From NCBI GenBank assembly GCA_032622095.1, contig CP136067.1:45925549-45989548 (forward strand): 64,000 bases of DNA, written 5' to 3'. The notes under the pieces are model-generated. The model was given only the letters and a program-made list of their open reading frames with translations. It ran no database searches and had not been told where the DNA came from. The position numbers and the translations under genes were made by a program. Source of the stretch: Siphonodentalium dalli. Taxonomy: Eukaryota > Mollusca > Scaphopoda > Gadilida > Siphonodentaliidae. Below, piece by piece: positions 56,692 through 64,000 of the stretch. Positions within the stretch are counted from its first letter, which is position 1, and each line of letters opens with the position of its first letter.

Positions 56692-57814
56692 AGGGTCCTG
56701 CGAATATTCGATATTCGATTCGAAAATCAAATTCGATTCGAAATCGATTCGAAATTTCCAACTCGAAATTTCGAATATACACTGATAAAAAAGTAAGCTG
56801 TTTACGGACAAGTGCACACGTCGATCTTCGCTGTTTCTGTGCCATATAATTCTCGAAAATTATGAATGTATGCACCTTATAATTCTTATTGTGCATCGCG
56901 AATGTTCGCATGCTATTAAATATAAGTATAGCCAGTAATTAGCCACTATAGGACGACTAAATACATCTTAATTCTAGCTTTGAACATGGTAGCCAAAAGC
57001 CCGGAGATCGCCGATAGACAGACGACGCGCGTAAATTATAATAGCGATGAGACTGACCAACCGCTAGCGTTATCCGCCGACTATACGTCTCAGATTCCGC
57101 GTTCTGTAATATCGCTGAGAATGTAAACAACACGTGCTCCTGGCGTCGAAGAGTGCGTGTGGTGGTGTTTTCTTTTGAAGTTGACTTTCATTTTCGGAGC
57201 GTTCCTTGAAACTTGACAATTTGTCGTCCGTTATTCATGTTTATTTTAAACATGATAAAAGCTGCATGTAGTGCAGGAACTTACACATGTGATGACTGTA
57301 ACGTGGTATATAAATCGCAATCGTCTGGGACAACAAGACATCTAAGCATCCAGCACTACATAAACAGGCTACCCTGCGACTGTTGTTGCATCTTCAAGTT
57401 TATAAAAACTGGTGTTTCCGAGCGCCGATTTGCAATTGTGCATGTACATGCAAACTCTACAAATTGCGCGTGATTTTAATTCCGATAATCCGTTTAGTGG
57501 TTATATATCTAATCGTCGTTACGACCGCATGGACGTTTTAATCTGGTTTTTTTTCTCTCGACAATTCTCAATTGAAGTTAATAGTATCGGGAACGACGGT
57601 TGATCACCACACAAGTTATGATGGAATTTCATGGAAGTTCATAGAACGTTTATCAAATCGTCTAATCATTGACATTAAATGTCTAATTGAGAATGCAACA
57701 CACAGGTATGATTCGATTCGATATTCGATTCGATATTCGATTCGATATTCGATTCGATTACGTAGACTCGATTCAATATTCGATTCGATCAAAATCTTCA
57801 ATTCGCAGGACCCT
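56692..57814 (+). mobile_element. hAT-like element, copy 2
   Basis: Duplicate of 51002-52124, including the BED-finger frame at 57213-57473. Confidence 0.7.
57213..57473 (+). pseudogene. BED-type zinc-finger remnant, copy 2
   Basis: Identical in translation to 51523-51783. Confidence 0.5.
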
Positions 57815-58919
57815 TCGTCGCAATTCTGATGGGCCACTGCCTTTAATGGACATATAAGAATGACGGCGTGTGTTGTCAATTTGGATATAATATTTGGAAA
57901 AATAACTATTTGAGCAAGAATATTCTCCATTTCAATTTGTTCAGCCTACTGGAGTGTTTCACATCATTTTAAACACGCATGTACACAGCTCACTCGTGAT
58001 CAACAATGGAACAACGGAATCTATCGGTGTGACTAATTACTGTCCGGGCGTGTCAATAAATACCAAAGATAGTTCCAAATAGTCCAAGCCTGATAAGTTA
58101 GAATTTTGAGAGAAAATTCCAATATTTTAGTAATGTAATCGTAATACTTAACAAAGATGCATAATAAATGTTAGTATTCAATGTACTTACGACATAATAT
58201 CCAATTTTATATATCAACCACAACTTTTTTACAAGCGGTATATGGCACACTGGGACCATATTTACCATTTTCCATATTTTGGCCGCCATTTTGACAGCCA
58301 TTTTTAGCCTAAGTGACAATTTTGATTTCATTGGGTTAATATTGTCACAAGTAATGGTATGCATCAATTACATTGGGCAGTTCTGCTCACTTCTTGTTGA
58401 AATGTGACTAGGATAAAATTTATGATTTTTGGTGACATTTTATATTGAATTCTGTAAAGAAAATGGAACCCCATGAATGATGTATTTCATTTCTACAATG
58501 ATCAGTTAACAAGAACATCACAAAATAAAGTTAAATTATCAACCAGTTCCAAACAGCTGAAACTGATATAGAATATATTAGTGAAAAAATGTCAAATATT
58601 CCACTTACGGCTGCCATTTTGAGGGCCATCTTGGACGGGGGGGGGGGTCCAAATGTGGCCTAAAAATGTATCAATATATCTCGCAGAGTTCATACTTACT
58701 GTATATGCCTTATTTTTAATTGTATATTCCATGGTAAGAGTAATTGCGACATTTTTTAGTAAATTATATAATTATGAAAGGCTCTTTAAATTCGGGAAAT
58801 CCCTTAAAAGAGGGGTTAAAGTGAAATTTCAGCATGGTTACATACCTAATATCAATTAGTATGTGAATATGTACGTATGTGCAAAATTTCATACTTTAGT
58901 CATAAAGTGAACAATTACC

Positions 58920-59390
58920 ATCTGTATATGTCTGTCTGTATCTGTAGTTGTTACGTCCTAGTGACCAAGGCTGGCTTTTACAGGACGGGATCGAGTAGAT
59001 CCATAATTTTTCCAGGAAGTTTTTTTGCCGAACCCGTGACTTCTTCGCCACGGTAGGGATCTTTAACGTGCGCACATTGTTGCACACGGGACAGCCATTA
59101 GCGTCGGCTCCCGATCCGACGGTGTGCCAAGTGTAGTGTCATCCCTGGTCATGCCATTACGAGAGGAGCAGAGGTACGGAGTTAGTCCAGTACGCATTTT
59201 TTCAAATTTTTGTCTGAGACTCTTTGGCTTCTGGAATCGTTCTCAGATCACTGATCGTGGCATCGATGATTGATTTGTGATGCCCATGGTACTGGGAATG
59301 CAGATGGCGACACAAAGTCCGACCGATATTTTGTCGGATTTGAACCCTCAGAGGTCGGCCCACAAACCAACTGAGCTATCCGCTCCTCGG
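58920..59390 (-). mobile_element. tRNA-derived SINE, copy 2
   Basis: Duplicate of 53228-53698 with the same A and B boxes. It arose by the segmental duplication, not by separate retrotransposition. Confidence 0.85.
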
Positions 59391-59802
59391 CCATAAGGCA
59401 TCATATTATGTTGTCCATGGGCCCATGCGGCTGCCCGGGCTTGCCCGGTCTCTCCTGTGTTCTTCTGATGCATATCGTCATTTAAGGGGTTAATGAAGCC
59501 GGTCGTGAACGAGATGGCGAGTCAATCTTCACAGTATACATGTAGTAAGTGCCTCGATACCATTAGCCATAAATATATGTGTGCCCGGACTCTCCCGGGT
59601 TCTTTTAGTCAATATCGGCATTTAAAGGGTTAATAAACCCACAGGTGGATGACACAGCAAGTAAATTTTCACAATCTATGCTTATTTTGTATCCTACTAC
59701 CATAATCCATCATATTACACTGTCCGTGGGCCCATGGGGCTGCCCCGGACCGCCCGGGCTTGCCCGGGCGTGTCCGGGCTTGCCCGGGCACTAATTAGTC
59801 AC
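59391..59802. repeat. GC-rich CCCGGG repeat, copy 2
   Basis: Duplicate of 53699-54110. Confidence 0.7.
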
Positions 59803-60131
59803 ACCCGAATCTATATATTAGCAGCGAAGCCAATATGCATACAGGGGACACATGCGTGACTTTGGGGAACGTTTGCTTCAATGACTCGCGATAAACTTTC
59901 TTTCTGCGCATAGTATGTAAATCAGTAAAATAGAAGTGTGTAAGTTGGTTACACACTTCAGTATATAGTTTTCCAACCAAGGTCAACAACCTACACATAT
60001 AGCTGTATATATCTTGCTTCTTATCCCACTCGCTCAGCTCGGGGGTAAAACAGATCGATCCAGGTTGTTCCTCTTGGTGAAAAACCAATACCGAAGTGTG
60101 TAACCAATACTTGGACACCTATCGCATAATT

Positions 60132-60422
60132 AACTACTACTTAAAAGAATTGTCACCAGAATGTGTGTTCTTTCTATCAGTTGTTGTTTTGCCATATCCG
60201 TAGTTACGATTACGGTTTCGCGAGAAGCCAAGCATGCATATGGATATGCAAGCTTTGCATGCAATCATCGAGCCTATACCACTGAATATGACCTGATAAC
60301 AACAAAACTGTGTACAAAATAATAACGGCAAACATAACTATATCACCTTACTGTGAGTGGCAAGAAGTTCGAACGGCACCATTTTCTCACAAACAGACTC
60401 GTAATTGTCAATTCTGCGAAAA
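60132..60422 (+). repeat. Family Z, copy 3
   Basis: Duplicate of 54440-54730. Confidence 0.8.
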
Positions 60423-60868
60423 TGTTTATGACTGTCAGAAATTATACTACTATAATTAAGCTATTCGTAATTCTTGTAGGCAAAAGTTCATTGTGCGAGG
60501 TTTATCCAATGTTAATCCATACACCTATAACACGACAGTTCTATGATAATGTTCATGTTTGTATATATTTCATTTCAGGTTAGTTCTTCGAGGTGACGAT
60601 GCTGTAAATATGGCTCGGAGCGCCCTCAAACGGATGCGGGAGCAAAATTCAGCATATATACAAAGATAGCATATAAACCTGTAGCAGATTGTATATAAAA
60701 TAAGCACCTAATTGTAGTGTGCATGTGAGTGATAGCGAGTTATAACCAACACATGTGATGTGATGCATGATGTGGCACTAAAATCTGACCGACATCTGTA
60801 ATAGCATCGCTCCAAGCGCATGCCAGTAGTTATCAGTTATACGGCATCCAGTGTAACCCGCCGATGAT

Positions 60869-60946
60869 GAGACATTTAAGTGCACGAATGGCAATAAAAT
60901 CAACATGCATGTCGATTTTAGTGCCATTCTTGCGCTTACATGTCTC
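60869..60946. other. 78-bp hairpin, copy a
   Basis: GAGACATTTAAG at one end pairs with CTTACATGTCTC at the other, and the centre AACATGCATGT is self-complementary. The stem of about 39 bp has several mismatches. The whole lies between ACACATGTGATGTGATGC (60750) and its near inverse CACATCACATCACTGCATG (61018), so it may be the centre of a small inverted-repeat element. Confidence 0.75.
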
Positions 60947-61740
60947 ACCATAAACCGATAGATCGACAGGGCACGCACAGTGGTCAGATAACAGTGAATC
61001 TAACGCCCGATGAGAGACACATCACATCACTGCATGTTAAAAACACAGTGGCATTGGCTGTATAAAAGTAGGTTATAATTTAGAAATAAAAATCAACAAA
61101 TTATGAACTTCCTCGAGAATATATATACTAATATTATAATTTAACGATAGTATGAATGCGGTATTATCATCAAAGCACACTTTGTGAGAGCCAAGCATTT
61201 GTTTATATACCGCACGTATAGAGTTTGCGATAAGCACAACACTCAACACAGTGGCATTTTTTTTTTAGATAGTGATTCAATGCCCCATTCAACATCGAAA
61301 TTTTGAGTGCCGACGATTAGCGAGCGCTATATCGGTATGTTGTAAACAATTTGGTGGCAATTTTAACCAAAGTGCACAAGTGAGGTATCCCGGTGATGAG
61401 TGTTTTGCGTATCGCACACTCTTTACGTTCTGTATTTATCACAATATGGCCTTTGTTTAACACTTTAACACTATATGTGTTCACGACAAAGTCCACATGC
61501 AACCACAACTAACACATGTTTCTGTTGTCAGCCAAGGACTATGTTTATAGAGAAACCCGTTCTCATACGTCTTATTTATCGATATTTTTTGGAATGTTAC
61601 ATCTGTATAAAAGTAATTCTCCTTGTATATTATAAAACTGTGTTTTAATCCAGGTTGTTCCTCTTGGTGAAAAACCAATTCCGAAGTGTGTAACCAATAC
61701 CTGGACACCTATCGCATAATGAACTACTGCTTATAAGAAT

Positions 61741-62010
61741 TGTCACCAGAATGTGTGTTCTTTCTATCAGTTGTTGTTTTGCCATATCCGTAGTTACGAT
61801 TACGGTTTCGCGAGAAGCCAAGCATGCATATGGATATGCAAGCTTTGCATGCAATCATCGAGCCTATACCACTGAATATGACCTGATAACAACAAAACTG
61901 TGTACCAAATAATAACGGCAAACATAACTATATCACCTTACTGTGAGTGGCAAGAAGTTCGAACGGCACCATTTTCTCACAAACAGACTCGTAATTGTCA
62001 ATTCTGCGAA
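61741..62010 (+). repeat. Family Z, copy 4
   Basis: Like copy 3 but shortened at the right, where AAAATGTATCCAATG replaces about 80 bp. Confidence 0.8.
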
Positions 62011-62379
62011 AATGTATCCAATGTTAATCCATACATCTATAACACGACAGTTCTATGATAATGTTCATGTGTGTATATATTTCATTTCAGGTTAGTTCTT
62101 CGATGTGATGATGCTGTAAATATGGCTCGGAGCGCCCTCAAACGGATGCGGGAGCAAAATTCAGTATATATAAAAAGATAGCATATAAACCTGTAGCAGA
62201 TTGTATATAAAATAAGCACCTAATTGTAGTGTGCATGTGAGTGATAGCGAGTTATAACCAACACATGTGATGTGATGCATGATGTGACACTAAAAGCGAC
62301 CGACATCTGTAATAGCATCGCTCCAATCGCATGCCAGTAGTTATCAGTTATACGGCATCCAGTGTAACCCGCCGATGAT

Positions 62380-62457
62380 GAGACATTTAAGTCCACGAAT
62401 GGCACTAAAATCGACATGCATGTCGATTTTAGTACCATTCTTGCGCTTACATGTCTC
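62380..62457. other. 78-bp hairpin, copy b
   Basis: Homologue of 60869-60946. The core ACTAAAATCGACATGCATGT continuing CGATTTTAGT is a perfect palindrome here, while copy a has two breaks in it. Confidence 0.8.
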
Positions 62458-63158
62458 ACCATAAACCGATAGATCGACAGGGCACGCACAATGGTCAGAT
62501 AACAGTGAATCTAACGCCCGATGAGAGACACATCACATCACTGCATGTTAAAGGCACAGTGGCATTGGTTGTATAATAGTAGGTTATAATTTAGAAATAA
62601 AAATCAACAAATTATGAACTTCCTCGAGAATATATATACTAATATTATAATTTAACGATAGTATGAATGCGGTATTATCATCAAAGCACACTTTGTGAGA
62701 GCCGAGCATTTGTTTATATACCGCACGTATAGAGTGTGCGATAAGCACAACACTCAACACAGTGGCATTTTTTTTTAGATAGTGATTCAATGCCCCATTC
62801 AACACCGAAATTTTGAGTGCCGACGATTAGCGAGCGCTATATCGGTATGTTGTAAACAATTTGGTGCCAATTGTAACCAAAGTGCACAAGTGAGGTATCC
62901 CGGTGATGAGTGTTTTGCGTATCGCACACTCTTTACGTTCTGTATTTATCACAATATGGCCTTTGTTTAACACTTTAACACTATATGTGTTCACGACAAA
63001 GTCCACATGCAACCACAACTAACACATGTTTCTGTTGTCAGCCAAGGACTATGTTTATAGAGAAAACCGTTCTCATACGTCTTATTTATCGATATTTTTT
63101 GGAATGTTACATCTGTATAAAAGTAATTCTCCTTGTATATTATAAAACTGTGTTTTAA

Positions 63159-64000
63159 GTCAGTTAATGGACTCGCGACCGGACATTCGAAACTAAATAG
63201 TCTCGCCCTTACTGTGACGAAAGACAGTGTTATGTGTTATAACAACCTATTTCGTCTGTTCCATAGATTCCACAGAGAAGATGCTTAGTATTTCCTATAC
63301 GGAAGTTATTCGTTTGAAGTTGATGGTAAAATATTCGTCTCTGGTTAGTAAGAAGTTGACAGTGAGGGAATAACTGACCAGCGTTCTCCCATGGGAAAAC
63401 CACGTTGACATATGTGTAGGTGATTGTAACAGCATCGCCATGCAGGACAGCCATCCGTATATACACAATTCATCAGCGGACATACTGCTTTACGTGGCGT
63501 ACACTGGTTAATTTTTGGGTTACATGTACGTCGGTTTCAACCAGTATACATCTACAGTATAACTATACCATTGCACTGTAAACTCCAGCTTTAGTTATGT
63601 GGTCGCACAGAGAGTTAACTTCGTTATGAAATTTGAACAACACTACTGCGTGTCAACTGTTGATCCCCAACTGACAAATTTGTCACTCTGGTGGAATATG
63701 GAAGCATCAAGACTCAGTTCTGGTTAAAACACAGACTCAACATCTATAACGCCGTACTGAGTCTGGAGTATTTGGGGGGTGGGGTCCCTATTACCACAAA
63801 CAAATATTACGTCAGTCTCAACCAATCACAACATAGTATCAGCAAAGCGATGTATCCATTGGGGCGAGTGTTGGAATGTCTGCAGTCACAGGTTTGTAGC
63901 ATAACTAAAAATAGCGACAATTTGAAGCATTGGATAATAATTATACAGGCGATATTTGTCATTGGTAAAGCTACATGTGTGTGTGTGTGTGGCGTGCTGT
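63159..64000. other. Unassigned non-coding right edge
   Basis: Overlapping minus-strand frames at 63230-63483 carry no known motif. A stem lies near 63710-63765 (AGACTCAGTTCTGG against AGTCTGGAG). A short (GT)n tract is at 63976-63990. Confidence 0.45.

Larger units (their letters stand above)
54997..60687 (+). repeat. 5.69-kb tandem duplication, copy 2
   Basis: Second copy of 49315-54995. It begins inside the TIR element, so that element's left end is missing here (only 54997-55516 remains). Differences seen are the C tract (25 against 17) and G tract (11 against 9). It ends after AAACCTGTAGCAG, followed by ATTGTATATAAAATAAGC. Confidence 0.97.
60058..61648 (+). repeat. Older tandem duplication, copy a
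   Basis: It starts at ATCCAGGTTGTTCCTCTTGG and ends at AAACTGTGTTTTA. It matches 61649-63158 with scattered substitutions. Offset is 1590 at the left and 1510 at the right, because copy b lacks about 80 bp (the stretch between AAAATGT and ATCCAATGTTAATCC, 60421-60506). Its left 630 bp also belong to the 5.69-kb unit. Confidence 0.93.
61649..63158 (+). repeat. Older tandem duplication, copy b
   Basis: Partner of 60058-61648. Frames shared with copy a (for example 62782-62970 and 61272-61460) differ at a few residues and have stops soon after. No function recognised. Confidence 0.93.

Overview
This is a window of AT-rich animal nuclear DNA, not prokaryotic DNA. It has no operons or ribosome binding sites and no long open frames; the longest is 183 codons. 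It carries remains of CR1/Jockey-type LINEs, a tRNA-derived SINE with an internal Pol III promoter, and many short non-autonomous DNA transposons with inverted repeats, foldback elements and minisatellites. The mix suits a repeat-rich marine invertebrate (mollusc, brachiopod or similar). That placement is inference; nothing here fixes the species. I find no host gene I can support, so the window reads as intergenic or intronic sequence.

Layout. 1-9.8 kb: microsatellites, two 31-bp-period arrays, a 52-bp array, a TTAA-flanked MITE (6176-6481), an insertion with G/C-tract ends (6738-7252) and a hAT-like inverted-repeat element (8864-9645). 9.8-27.5 kb: copies of a TTAA-flanked MITE carrying two 69-bp hairpins (9820, 18181, 19100, 24303), a LINE 3' end (10970-11580), a diverged triplication (13.5-14.8 kb), and a three-level nested insertion at 21080-22134. 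27.5-37.4 kb: unassigned open frames, a perfect 4 x 32-bp array, a LINE reverse transcriptase relic split by inserted MITEs (33090-34440), a foldback element (34803) and an inverted copy of the two-hairpin MITE (36340). 37.8-40.5 kb: a giant imperfect palindrome with arms of about 1.2-1.4 kb. 42.6-45.0 kb: a tandem duplication of an exon-like segment plus a LINE 3' end. 46.8-49.8 kb: a foldback element and a TIR element. 49.3-60.7 kb: a nearly identical tandem duplication of about 5.68 kb, each copy holding a hAT-like element with a BED-finger remnant and a SINE. 60.1-63.2 kb: an older tandem duplication of about 1.5 kb.

The unifying theme is mobile DNA. At least five different short-element families sit in TTAA target sites, the signature of piggyBac-type (or similar TTAA-cutting) transposases. 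The most unusual item is a 69-bp near-perfect hairpin that occurs twice, in opposite orientations, inside one TTAA family, once inside a second TTAA family with different ends, and once alone. It behaves like a portable hairpin cassette. All identities come from reading the sequence by eye; no database was searched.
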